Shown one piece after another: positions 36,288 to 43,607 of a stretch of DNA of 43,607 nucleotides. Position numbers and translations under genes: made by a program. Within the stretch, counting starts at the first letter, position 1, and the number at the start of each line of letters is the position of its first letter. The DNA comes from Ignavibacteriae bacterium HGW-Ignavibacteriae-2 (GTDB lineage: Bacteria; Bacteroidota; Ignavibacteria; Ignavibacteriales; Melioribacteraceae): positions 1-43,607 of the forward strand of contig PGYT01000044.1 of assembly GCA_002839805.1 (NCBI GenBank), given 5' to 3'. Below the pieces are notes generated by a model, which saw only the letters and a list, made by a program, of their open reading frames with translations, was not told the origin of the DNA and made no database searches.

Positions 36288-36666
36288 CGGACACACTCCC
36301 GTCCGGCGAAGCTCGTTTTCTGAGCGAAGACGGAAAACTTCCACTCGGATACTTTTTTACTTCAGGGGGACACACTCCCGTCCGGCGAAGCTCGTTTTCT
36401 GAGCGAAGACGGAAAAGACGGAAAATTTCCGCAGGGATACTTTTTTTCTTCAGGCGGACACACTCCCGTCCGGCGAAGCTCGTTTTTTGAGTGAAGACGG
36501 AAACGTCCACGCGGATACTTTTTTTCTTCAGGCGGACACACTCCCGTCCGGCGAAGCTCGTTTTTTGAGTGAAGACGGAAACTTCCACGCGGATATTTTT
36601 TTTCTGCCTCCGGACACACTCCCGTCCGGCGAAGCTCGTTTTTTGAGCGAAGACGGAAACTTTTTA
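36288..36666 (+). repeat. Five tandem copies of a ~78-base hairpin unit
   Basis: Units start at 36288, 36367, 36455, 36533 and 36611 (79, 88, 78 and 78 bases apart; the last is partial). The 88-base unit is explained by a duplicated GACGGAAAA. A core of about 48 bases (CGGACACACTCCCGTCCGG to GACGGAAA) is nearly identical in all; it folds as CCGTC/GACGG plus GCTC/GAGC around a T-rich loop. In two or three units GAGC is GAGT, keeping a G-T pair. The joining part ends in a T run and is also similar. The units are far more GC-rich than their surroundings. Confidence 0.93.
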
Positions 36667-36893
36667 CATTACATCGGGAGTTTAATTTGCAGTATTATTG
36701 CGGTGATTGATTTATTTTTCAGATGAATCGAAAAATGTACCAACCTTAAATATATTTTGATATATTGTTGGAAAAATTTTAAGATCAATAATTTTTTATA
36801 ATATTATATCATTTTATTTGCAAAGAAAAATAACAGAATAACTTGAAACGAATATTATTACGAAAGTATTTTTTCAAATGTACAATTATATAA

Positions 36894-37424
36894 ATGAGCG
36901 AATTTAGAGAAATAGTTGAAACCTATCAGGTTAAAGTACGCAATATTTGTTTCCGTTATGTGAACAATGTTGATGACGCTGATGATATTGCTCAGGAAGT
37001 GTTTATACAGGTATTTGAGTCAATTTCACATTTTAGGGAGGAAGCACAAATTTCAACATGGGTTTACAGAATTGCTGTAAACAAATCACTCGATTTTATA
37101 AGAAGAAAAAATCGTAAAAAAAGATTTGCTCAACTTACATCTATATTTAAAGCGGGGGAAGAAGAGCAAATAATTGAAATCCCTTCTTATAACACTCCGG
37201 ATAAAGATTTGGACGACAAAGAAAGAAAAGAAGTACTTGATATGGCTCTAAGTAAAATCCCTGAAAATCAAAAAACTGCAATAGTTTTGAGCAAATATGA
37301 AGGATTTAGCAATAATGAGATTGCGAAAATAATGAATTTATCATTATCTGCAGTAGAAGCATTGATACATCGTGCGAAAAAAAATTTACATAAGGAATTG
37401 TATAATTATTTTGAAAAAAATTAA
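36894..37424 (+). CDS. ECF-family RNA polymerase sigma factor
   Basis: A 176-residue sigma factor. Region 2 shows FRYVNNVDDADDIAQEVFIQVFES and then FREEAQISTWVYRIAVNKSLDFIRRKNRKKR (2.3-2.4); region 4 shows LSKIPENQKTAIVLSKYEGFSNNEIAKIMNLSLSAVEALIHRAKKNL. It would direct polymerase to a small stress or metal regulon, most likely the genes that follow, which encode a membrane anti-sigma candidate, a periplasmic sensor and an efflux system. Confidence 0.94.
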   Translation: MSEFREIVETYQVKVRNICFRYVNNVDDADDIAQEVFIQVFESISHFREEAQISTWVYRIAVNKSLDFIRRKNRKKRFAQLTSIFKAGEEEQIIEIPSYNTPDKDLDDKERKEVLDMALSKIPENQKTAIVLSKYEGFSNNEIAKIMNLSLSAVEALIHRAKKNLHKELYNYFEKN

Positions 37425-37465
37425 AAAACGTACAAGTTTTTAAATAAAATAACGTTTAAAATATT

Positions 37466-37804
37466 ATGGTTAGTCAAATGAAAAATAAAGAGAAAATTGA
37501 AGAAGAAATAAGAAAAACACTGGACATGTTTGAACAAAAAGAATCTTTACCACCGAACCCTTATTTCTATACAAGGGTGCAGCAAAGATTAAATGAAAAA
37601 TCTGAAAATAAATCTATTGTTGCGGGATATTTAAAACCGGTATTTTTATCAATCCTGTTATTTATAAATGTAGCAACTTTCGTTTGGTACTTTGATAGTT
37701 CAGCAAATTATACTGCAGCTAATAACCAGGAGGAATTAATTGAATATCTTTCAAGTGATTTAAATCTGAACACTAATCAGAGTAATATATTTTTAGCGGA
37801 GTAG
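37466..37804 (+). CDS. Probable membrane anti-sigma factor
   Basis: A 112-residue protein with one membrane helix (about 53-72: YLKPVFLSILLFINVATFVWY), a charged cytoplasmic N-terminus and a short periplasmic end. No zinc HxxxCxxC motif is present. Position 41 bases after the ECF gene, size and one-helix layout are those of anti-sigma factors; this is inferred from context. The start could also be the ATG at 37478; neither has a strong ribosome site. Confidence 0.65.
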   Translation: MVSQMKNKEKIEEEIRKTLDMFEQKESLPPNPYFYTRVQQRLNEKSENKSIVAGYLKPVFLSILLFINVATFVWYFDSSANYTAANNQEELIEYLSSDLNLNTNQSNIFLAE

Positions 37805-37812
37805 ATAAAACT

Positions 37813-38361
37813 ATGGATATTTTTAAACAAAAACGCTATTTGATATTATTAGTAGTTCTTCTTATCATTTTTAATTTAGCAACGCTCATTATGATTTGGC
37901 TGAATAAACCGCAGCGGCCCATAATGGATAGACAGCATCAGGGACCAGGACAGGAAACTACACATATTAAGCAGCTTCTAAAAGATGAACTGGGCTTTGA
38001 TGAAACACAGATCAAACAGTATTTAAAGATGCAGGCTGAACAACGGAAAAAAGTTTTACAATTACAAAATGAAATTCAGCAAATTAAAAAACAAATGTTT
38101 GATGAGGTTTTGAAGGACAGCCCAGAGCCAACACTTTCTGATTCTCTGCTAACTTTAACGCAGGAAAAAATGGTTGTGCTCGAACAGCTTACCTACAGTT
38201 ATTTATTAGAACTTAAAAATCTGTGTAAACCGGAACAACGCGATAAACTTAAATTTCTGATAGGCGAATTTTTCCGCCAGAATCCACCGGGGGGGATAAA
38301 TAGTGATAGACCTCCACCACCACCTCCTTTTGGAGCTGAACAGCCGCCGCATAAAAATTAA
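37813..38361 (+). CDS. Spy/CnrX-like periplasmic sensor protein
   Basis: A 182-residue protein anchored by one N-terminal helix (about 10-29), followed by a helical periplasmic domain: LKDELGFDETQIKQYLKMQAEQRKKVLQ, a long coiled helix, then LCKPEQRDKLKFLIGEFF. That layout is the heavy-metal-resistance/CpxP-Spy fold (LTxxQ-like repeats). A Pro-rich tail (PPPPPPFGAEQPP) ends it. CnrX proteins hand a metal signal to an anti-sigma factor, so it fits with the two genes ahead. Eight bases separate it from the anti-sigma gene. Confidence 0.78.
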   Translation: MDIFKQKRYLILLVVLLIIFNLATLIMIWLNKPQRPIMDRQHQGPGQETTHIKQLLKDELGFDETQIKQYLKMQAEQRKKVLQLQNEIQQIKKQMFDEVLKDSPEPTLSDSLLTLTQEKMVVLEQLTYSYLLELKNLCKPEQRDKLKFLIGEFFRQNPPGGINSDRPPPPPPFGAEQPPHKN

Positions 38362-38380
38362 TCTATCGTTTGTTAATACC

Positions 38381-38412
38381 AGCCCTTTGTCTTTAGTGAA
38401 TGAAGGGCTTTT
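38381..38412 (+). terminator. Probable terminator after the sensor gene
   Basis: Stem AGCCCTT (38381-38387) with AAGGGCT (38403-38409), 15-base loop, followed by a short T run. It would separate the sigma/sensor genes from the efflux genes. The T tract is short, so it may be partial. Confidence 0.6.
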
Positions 38413-38612
38413 GTAAATCATTCCAAAATCTTTCATCAAAAAAGACAACTCAAAACAAGTTATTTATCAATTCAACTTCATAAGTAAGTGAGAATAAAAA
38501 ACGGAAGTAATAATATTAATTAATACTATGCACAAGTTTTTTTCTCTTTTAACGTCAAAATAAACAGAGAGTAAAAGTTCTACATCGTCAATTAACTGAT
38601 TGGAGTGCTGAA

Positions 38613-38795
38613 ATGAAAAATATAGAAAAAAAAGATAGGACAAAAAAGACTGAAGATGAGAAATACTTCAAAAGTAGATTGTTATCATTAAATAAAAATT
38701 ATTCCTCACAGATTCAATTTATTGTTCCATGGGTTCAATTAGAAGAATATGGTTTAGAAAATAATAAAAACTTATTAGAAAACAGGAAAATTTAA
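38613..38795 (+). CDS. Small protein of unknown function
   Basis: A 60-residue, highly charged reading frame (many Lys, Glu, Asn), without signal peptide or membrane helix. GGAG lies eight bases ahead of the ATG, which supports translation. It precedes the MacA-like gene where related cassettes often have tolC, but it shows no TolC feature. No family is recognised. Confidence 0.45.
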   Translation: MKNIEKKDRTKKTEDEKYFKSRLLSLNKNYSSQIQFIVPWVQLEEYGLENNKNLLENRKI

Positions 38796-38856
38796 TTCTT
38801 ATGAAAATGAATTTTGACGAAAAAAATAACAGCAACAATTATGGATCGTAAGTAAA

Positions 38857-40137
38857 ATGAAAAATAGAAAAAGAACAATAGTAATAGCAGCAGCAATTAT
38901 TCTAATTATCACAAGTGCTGTATTTGTGCTCAATGCAAATGGAAAAGTTGAATATGTTTTTGACACCGTTAAAGTTGAGAAAGGATCAATTAGTAATATT
39001 GTTACAGCAACTGGAACGCTGGAAGCAACAAATACAGTTGTGGTAGGTACTCAGGTTTCCGGCGTAATTGAAAAGTTATACGTTGACTTTAATTCGAAAG
39101 TTAAAAAAGGTCAACTTATTGCAGAACTTGACAAATCTACGTTACAATCTAATCTGGAAAATGCTGAGGCTGATCTTTCGAACGCTGAAGCAGAATTTGA
39201 ATATCAGAAATCAAACTTCGAAAGAGATAAGCAACTTTTTGAAAAAAAAATGATCTCAGAAAGTGGTTATGATTTAAGTAAATACAATTATAAAAAGAGT
39301 GAAGGTGCACTCAAATCGGCAAAGGCAAATTTAAATAAAGCCAAACAAAATTTGAGTTATGCAAAAATTTATGCCCCGATTGATGGTATTGTTACTAACA
39401 GAGCTGTTGAAGAAGGGCAAACTGTCGCTGCAAGTATGAGCACTCCGGAACTCTTCACTATTGTAAATGATCTTACCGAAATGCAGGTTGAAGCTGATGT
39501 TGATGAGGCGGATATTGGAGTGGTAACTGAAGGACAAAGAGTGGAATTTACAGTTGATGCATTTCCGGATGAAACTTTTACCGGAAAAATCACTCAGGTC
39601 AGGCTGCAGCCAAAAGAGTCTTCTAATGTTATAACTTATACTGTGATTGTAACAGTTGCTAATCCGGATCTGAAGTTAAGGCCGGGAATGACTGCAAGCA
39701 TAACTGATTATGTACAGGAAGTAAATGATGTTCTTGTTGTATCCGGAAAAGCAATTCGTTTTACACCAGATAGAGAAATAATGATGGATTATTTTGACTC
39801 ACTTCCGGAAGATAAAAGACCACAACGTAATATGGGACCAAAGCAGGATGGTAAAGAAGATGTTAATGATGAAGGAAAAAGAGAAGAATTGTCGGAAAAT
39901 ATGAAATTAGTATGGATCAAAAACGGGGATATAATTAAGCCGATGATGGTTGAAACCGGAATGACAGATGGAACAAATTTAGAAATCCTATCCGGTCTTA
40001 ATGAGGGTGATGAAATAGTAACTTCTATGGGAATCGGAACCGGTTCCTCAGTTGAAAATGAAAATGATAAAGAAACACAAAAAAGTCCATTTATTCAGGA
40101 ACGACCAGGTAAATCTGAAGGTGGTCCGGGAAGATAA
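38857..40137 (+). CDS. MacA/HlyD-type periplasmic adaptor
   Basis: A 426-residue membrane fusion protein. An N-terminal helix (8-26) anchors it; biotinyl-lipoyl halves GTLEATNTVVVGTQVSG (about 53-70) and YAPIDGIVTNRAVEEGQTV flank a coiled-coil hairpin (about 95-165, rich in Asn/Ala/Glu); beta-barrel and MP domains follow. A low-complexity Asp/Glu/Lys insert (about 320-345) and a Gly/Pro tail are odd. It would bridge the ABC permease to an outer-membrane TolC-like channel, not encoded here. Confidence 0.92.
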   Translation: MKNRKRTIVIAAAIILIITSAVFVLNANGKVEYVFDTVKVEKGSISNIVTATGTLEATNTVVVGTQVSGVIEKLYVDFNSKVKKGQLIAELDKSTLQSNLENAEADLSNAEAEFEYQKSNFERDKQLFEKKMISESGYDLSKYNYKKSEGALKSAKANLNKAKQNLSYAKIYAPIDGIVTNRAVEEGQTVAASMSTPELFTIVNDLTEMQVEADVDEADIGVVTEGQRVEFTVDAFPDETFTGKITQVRLQPKESSNVITYTVIVTVANPDLKLRPGMTASITDYVQEVNDVLVVSGKAIRFTPDREIMMDYFDSLPEDKRPQRNMGPKQDGKEDVNDEGKREELSENMKLVWIKNGDIIKPMMVETGMTDGTNLEILSGLNEGDEIVTSMGIGTGSSVENENDKETQKSPFIQERPGKSEGGPGR

Positions 40138-40139
40138 AA

Positions 40140-40919
40140 ATGAAATCAAATAGTATTATAGAATTAAAGAGTCTTAGTAAAAATTATGCTGTTGGCACTG
40201 AAACCGTAAAAGCTTTGCGGGATGTTAATCTTATAATTGAAGCGGGTGAATTTATAGCAATTATGGGAGCAAGTGGATCCGGCAAGTCAACACTACTAAA
40301 TATTTTAGGGTGTTTAGATAAACCCACTGGCGGCGAATATTGGCTTGATGGAACAAATGTTAATTCATTAAAACGAAATCAACTTGCAAATATCCGGAAC
40401 ACAAAAATTGGGTTCGTTTTTCAGTCTTATAATCTTTTGCCACGTACTACTGCCTTAGAAAATGTGGAGTTGCCCTTGTTGTATAATTCCGGTGTAAGTA
40501 ACAAACTCCGCAGAGAAAAAGCAGAAAATGCTTTGGAAGCAGTTGGACTTGCAGACAGAATGAAACATCTTTCAAATCAAATGTCCGGTGGGCAACAGCA
40601 GCGTGTAGCAATAGCCCGCTCATTAGTAAATGATCCGGTGATAATTTTAGCCGATGAAGCTACGGGGAATTTGGATACTAAAACTTCTTTTGAGATTATG
40701 AGTTTATTCCAGGAATTAAACCAAAATGGAATAACAATCGGGTTTGTAACTCATGAACCTGACATAGCCGCGTTTACAAAGAGAAATATTGTTTTCCGTG
40801 ATGGAAGGTTAATTAAAGACAATGGAGTAAAAAATATATCCAGTGCCCAAATAGCCCTCGAACAATTAAAAGAAGAGGAAAATTTACAAGAGAAATTAGA
40901 ATTGGCTTATGCGGGATAA
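40140..40919 (+). CDS. MacB/LolD-type ABC transporter ATP-binding protein
   Basis: A 259-residue ATPase. Walker A is GASGSGKST (about 42-50), Q-loop FVFQSYNLLPR, signature MSGGQQQRVAIARSL, Walker B VIILADEATGNLD and H-loop FVTHE. All fit the MacB/LolD/FtsE group. The last 35 residues are an extra Glu/Leu-rich helix. It begins three bases after the adaptor and is a separate gene, unlike E. coli MacB where ATPase and permease are fused. Confidence 0.94.
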   Translation: MKSNSIIELKSLSKNYAVGTETVKALRDVNLIIEAGEFIAIMGASGSGKSTLLNILGCLDKPTGGEYWLDGTNVNSLKRNQLANIRNTKIGFVFQSYNLLPRTTALENVELPLLYNSGVSNKLRREKAENALEAVGLADRMKHLSNQMSGGQQQRVAIARSLVNDPVIILADEATGNLDTKTSFEIMSLFQELNQNGITIGFVTHEPDIAAFTKRNIVFRDGRLIKDNGVKNISSAQIALEQLKEEENLQEKLELAYAG

Positions 40920-40999
40920 ACCATTATTCATAATAAGCTTGCTTTATGGTTGGCAGGCATAGCCAAATATCTAAATTATTAATAAATCAAGTAGATAAA

Positions 41000-42220
41000 A
41001 TGAACACATTAAATTTAATCAAAGTAGCTATATCAGCAATCAAGAGAAATAAAACACGGTCGTTCCTAACAATGCTGGGCATAATAATCGGAGTTGCCTC
41101 AGTAATTTCCATGCTTGCAATTGGAGAAGGATCAAATGCAAGCATTAAAGAACAAATATCTACAATGGGTACAAATCTTATTCACATCCAACCTGCCAGT
41201 AGAAGCAGGGGTGGTGTTCAGCAAGGCAGAGAAATGTCTCAAACACTTGAGGTGCAGGATGCTGATTTCATAAGAGAAAACTGCGATAAGATTAAGGCAG
41301 TATCTCCGGAAGTTGATGGTTCAGGCCAGGTAATTTTTGGCTCAAATAATTGGCCGACACAAATTATAAGCGGGAATGAAGAATATACTTATATCAAAAA
41401 GTATGATGTTGCCAGCGGCAGAATTTATAACTCACAAGAGATAAAAAGTGCTGCAAAGGTTTGTTTACTTGGACAAACTGTTGTTGACAATCTGTTTGAA
41501 GATGGTGTTAATCCAATTGGGCAGACTGTACGATTTAACAAAATACCATTTAAAGTAATTGGTGTGCTGGCCGAAAAAGGGGATAACACTTTTGGTCAGG
41601 ATCAGGATGATATAATTCTAGCCCCCTACACAACAGTTATGAAACGAATAACGCGCCAAACTTATCTGCGTGCAATTGTTATGTCTGCCGTATCAGAAGA
41701 TGAAATTGATACAGCAAGTGCTCAAATAGAAGGAGCAATGAGGATTTCACATAAGTTGAAAGATACCGATGAAAATGATTTTGAAATTAGAACACAGCAG
41801 GAGTTAATGAGTACATTCGGATCAATATCAGAAATGATGCTTGTACTGCTTGGCTCTATCTCTGCAATTTCGCTGATTGTGGGGGGTATTGGAATTATGA
41901 ACATAATGTATGTTTCCGTTACAGAACGTACCCGGGAGATAGGTCTAAGATTAGCAATTGGTGGTAAAGGCAATGATATCTTAATGCAGTTCCTAATAGA
42001 AGCTATTTTACTAAGTGTAATCGGAGGGATTATAGGAGTTGGACTCGGCATCTTTGCTTCAAATACTGTTGAAAATATAATGGGTTGGCCAATACTTATT
42101 ACAAGCGATGCCATACTCTTATCTTTTCTTTTCTGCTCTTTTATTGGGGTGTTTTTCGGCTGGTATCCGGCAAAAAAAGCTTCTGCATTAGACCCAATTG
42201 AAGCTCTGAGGCATGAATAA
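41000..42220 (+). CDS. MacB-like ABC transporter permease
   Basis: A 406-residue permease. One N-terminal helix (RSFLTMLGIIIGVASVISMLAIGEG) leads to the periplasmic MacB_PCD domain (about 45-245), then three FtsX helices: MLVLLGSISAISLIVGGIGIMNIM, LIEAILLSVIGGIIGVGLG and ILLSFLFCSFIGVFFGWYPAKKAS, ending DPIEALRHE. These are diagnostic. The ATG at 41000 is chosen over 40946 since it begins at the conserved MNTLNLIK. Together with the two genes ahead it forms a tripartite efflux pump for an unknown substrate. Confidence 0.94.
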   Translation: MNTLNLIKVAISAIKRNKTRSFLTMLGIIIGVASVISMLAIGEGSNASIKEQISTMGTNLIHIQPASRSRGGVQQGREMSQTLEVQDADFIRENCDKIKAVSPEVDGSGQVIFGSNNWPTQIISGNEEYTYIKKYDVASGRIYNSQEIKSAAKVCLLGQTVVDNLFEDGVNPIGQTVRFNKIPFKVIGVLAEKGDNTFGQDQDDIILAPYTTVMKRITRQTYLRAIVMSAVSEDEIDTASAQIEGAMRISHKLKDTDENDFEIRTQQELMSTFGSISEMMLVLLGSISAISLIVGGIGIMNIMYVSVTERTREIGLRLAIGGKGNDILMQFLIEAILLSVIGGIIGVGLGIFASNTVENIMGWPILITSDAILLSFLFCSFIGVFFGWYPAKKASALDPIEALRHE

Positions 42221-42450
42221 TTAATTTAGAAGTTCATGTACAGAATTGAAAGTTTTTTTTATCCTTTATTAAAACAACACACAAATTCTTTATCTATACT
42301 ATAGCCTGATACATAGGAATCATATCTATTTCCGGAAAGTGAAAAGGGATTAATCAGAAAATATATTCCACAATAATTGTTTACAGAATCGTTATAACCA
42401 TGTAACTGAATTTCTTCCAAATTTGTCCTTCTTCATAAATTCTTAAACAC

Positions 42451-42480
42451 CATGCGCATGTTTTTCATCTTAATGACGTC
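42451..42480. promoter_or_regulatory. Two palindromes ahead of the ferredoxin gene
   Basis: A perfect ten-base palindrome CATGCGCATG (42451-42460) and GACGTC (42475-42480) lie within 65 bases of the ferredoxin start. They may be operator sites; no regulator is known. Confidence 0.3.
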
Positions 42481-42513
42481 TTAATAAGAGTGACAATTAA
42501 ATTGGAGTTCCGA

Positions 42514-42729
42514 ATGTCAATTAAAAGTATAAATGGATGCATTGGCTGTGAAACTTGTATAAAATCGTGCCCAACTGATGTAATCCGTTTAGATCCAAAT
42601 ACAAAGAAAGCAATAATAAAGTATCCGGAAGATTGCCAGATCTGTCATTTATGTCGTATGAATTGTCCGGTGGATGCTATTACTATTGCACCTGAAAAGT
42701 ATATTCCAGTTATAGTTTCGTGGGGTTAG
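42514..42729 (+). CDS. Dicluster 4Fe-4S ferredoxin
   Basis: A 71-residue cytoplasmic electron carrier with two cluster motifs CxxCxxCxxxCP: Cys9, 12, 15, 19 and Cys41, 44, 47, 51. The C-terminal EKYIPVIVSWG is like that of AprB-type and related ferredoxins that serve flavoprotein reductases. A GTG at 42490 is in frame, but the ATG at 42514 has GGAG eight bases upstream. It is the first gene of a three-gene redox module. Confidence 0.92.
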   Translation: MSIKSINGCIGCETCIKSCPTDVIRLDPNTKKAIIKYPEDCQICHLCRMNCPVDAITIAPEKYIPVIVSWG

Positions 42730-42732
42730 GAA

Positions 42733-43380
42733 ATGAATAAAAATTCAAAAATAGACTATCTTATACCTGCAACCGGAATCTTTATCGGCCTGCCGCTGCT
42801 TTTCTGGGCATTAGGCGATTTCCCGCGCCGAACCGTTCTCAAAGAATCGATTTCAATTCTGTTCATTCTATCTTTCAGCCTTATGCTCGGACAGTTTTTT
42901 CTTGGCCGGGGTAACAGGAGCATTGTAAAAAGATTCAAAATGGGTACAGTTCTCAGATATCATAAGGTAATTGCTTATTCCATAGTTGGTGTATTCCTGG
43001 TTCATCCCTTTCTTATTGTGGTTCCCAGATATTTTGAATCAGGAGTAACGCCAATGGAGGCATTCATTACCATCATTACAACTTTTGACAGTTTGGGTGT
43101 TGTGCTCGGGCTAATTGCATGGACCCTGATGCTTCTTTTGGGAATAACATCTTTCATCCGTAAGCGGCTTCCGTTAAAATACATAACCTGGAGATACTTT
43201 CACGGTATTTTCTCCATACTGTTTATATCATTTGCTACTTTTCATGTGATTGACCTTGGCCGTCACACAAATCTGGCTATGTCCGTTTATATGATTATTC
43301 TTGCTGTAAGCGGCGTTGTACTGCTTTTAATAACCTATAGTAAAGTGCCTGATAAATTAGAAAGGAGGGCAAATGACTAA
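42733..43380 (+). CDS. Ferric-reductase-like di-heme membrane protein
   Basis: A 215-residue integral membrane protein with about six helices. Two His pairs, His77/His91 and His157/His171, each spaced HX13H, are the heme b ligands of the ferric reductase/NADPH-oxidase transmembrane family, and would set two hemes across the membrane. No FAD/NAD domain is attached. It should pass electrons from the cytoplasmic ferredoxin to the outside. It starts three bases after the ferredoxin and overlaps the flavoprotein gene by eight. Confidence 0.88.
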   Translation: MNKNSKIDYLIPATGIFIGLPLLFWALGDFPRRTVLKESISILFILSFSLMLGQFFLGRGNRSIVKRFKMGTVLRYHKVIAYSIVGVFLVHPFLIVVPRYFESGVTPMEAFITIITTFDSLGVVLGLIAWTLMLLLGITSFIRKRLPLKYITWRYFHGIFSILFISFATFHVIDLGRHTNLAMSVYMIILAVSGVVLLLITYSKVPDKLERRAND

Positions 43381-43607
43381 TTTAAATGAAAATAACGGAA
43401 TGTCCCGTCGTCATTTTATTACATTGGCCGGAGGAACGGCAGGTATGGCAGCCCTTGTTGCAATGGGTGTCCCGGCAGGGTGGGCAAAAAATGAATCAGA
43501 TGTTAATTTAGAGACGATGAACATAAAAGAAAATAAATCAGACGTATTGGTTATCGGCGGAGGAATGGCAGGATTATTCGCAGCAGTTAAAGCTCATGAC
43601 GCGGGAT
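43373..43607 (+). CDS. Tat-exported FAD-dependent oxidoreductase (3' cut by window edge)
   Basis: Start ATG at 43373 with a strong AAAGGAGGG site. The visible 78 residues hold a twin-arginine signal (SRRHFITLAGG, about 11-21, then an Ala/Gly-rich hydrophobic stretch to about 35) and an FAD-binding loop, DVLVIGGGMAGLFAAVKAHDAG, in the style of fumarate reductase / AprA-like flavoproteins. The catalytic part lies outside the window, so the substrate cannot be told. A Tat signal means it is folded with FAD in the cytoplasm and works in the periplasm. Confidence 0.87.
   Translation, partial: MTNLNENNGMSRRHFITLAGGTAGMAALVAMGVPAGWAKNESDVNLETMNIKENKSDVLVIGGGMAGLFAAVKAHDAG

Larger units (their letters stand above)
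35877..36893. other. 1-kb repeat-rich intergenic region
   Basis: No real gene. It holds a dispersed repeat copy (36076-36214) with a tandem 14-base stretch (36154-36195), a linker, then five tandem hairpin-bearing units (36288-36666). Reading frames here exist only because the unit length (78) is divisible by three. The last 220 bases are AT-rich and must contain the promoter of the ECF sigma gene. Confidence 0.8.

Noticed and set aside
36288-36666. Possible CRISPR array
   Set aside because: The units are too long, and the joining segments are themselves similar between copies, not unique spacers; no cas gene is near.
36145-36726. Several ORFs of 74-147 residues on both strands with repeating residues
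   Set aside because: They are translations of the 78-base tandem repeat. Because 78 is divisible by three, several frames stay open; there are no ribosome sites or known domains.

Overview
The window looks like an AT-rich chromosome segment from the Bacteroidota/Ignavibacteriota lineage, most likely class Ignavibacteria (Melioribacter/Ignavibacterium type). Two large secreted proteins carry the type IX secretion C-terminal tail with the SQNYPNPFNP motif that is very common in that class. Translation start regions often use TTG or GTG and close head-to-tail spacing, and the gene set (Bacillus-type AsnRS, NhaD-like antiporter, TonB, LeuDH) fits a free-living, probably anaerobic or facultative heterotroph. 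The lineage call is inferred from family resemblance, not from a database search.

Left part (1-25243) is mostly housekeeping, almost all on the plus strand: the end of an M1-peptidase-like gene and a membrane protein; peptide deformylase and Met-tRNA formyltransferase; a DUF6544-like protein; two Cys/Met-metabolism PLP enzymes flanking a T9SS-exported Asp-box propeller; a tight cluster pgeF - DMT exporter - folB - folK - deoxynucleoside kinase - small membrane protein - ppx/gppA; asnS, an NhaD-type antiporter, an unknown 121-residue protein, the NAD(P)HX repair enzyme and VanZ; tonB with a clear terminator; an orphan FecE-like ATPase, a YdcF-like protein, leucine dehydrogenase, nusB and an MFS/UMF1 transporter.

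Middle part (25236-36890) is looser and mostly on the minus strand: an M50-like membrane protease, tRNA-Gly(CCC) and tRNA-Val(UAC), a broken GH43-CBM6 glycosidase, DoxX, a secreted unknown, a second T9SS Asp-box protein, a NarL-type response regulator with a TPR histidine kinase, and a solitary aminotransferase with a small overlapping ORF. Its long intergenic spaces hold dispersed and tandem repeats, including five copies of a roughly 78-bp hairpin-bearing unit at 36288-36666 and two diverged copies of one intergenic repeat.

Right part (36894-43607) returns to the plus strand. One cassette has an ECF sigma factor, a probable membrane anti-sigma, a Spy/CnrX-like periplasmic sensor, a small ORF and a MacA/MacB-type efflux system with ATPase and permease on separate genes, but no TolC. 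It is followed by a three-gene redox module: a dicluster ferredoxin, a di-heme ferric-reductase-like membrane protein with two HX13H pairs, and a Tat-exported flavoprotein cut by the window edge. That module would carry electrons from the cytoplasm to a periplasmic flavoenzyme of unknown substrate, and is the best candidate here for an incompletely described system.
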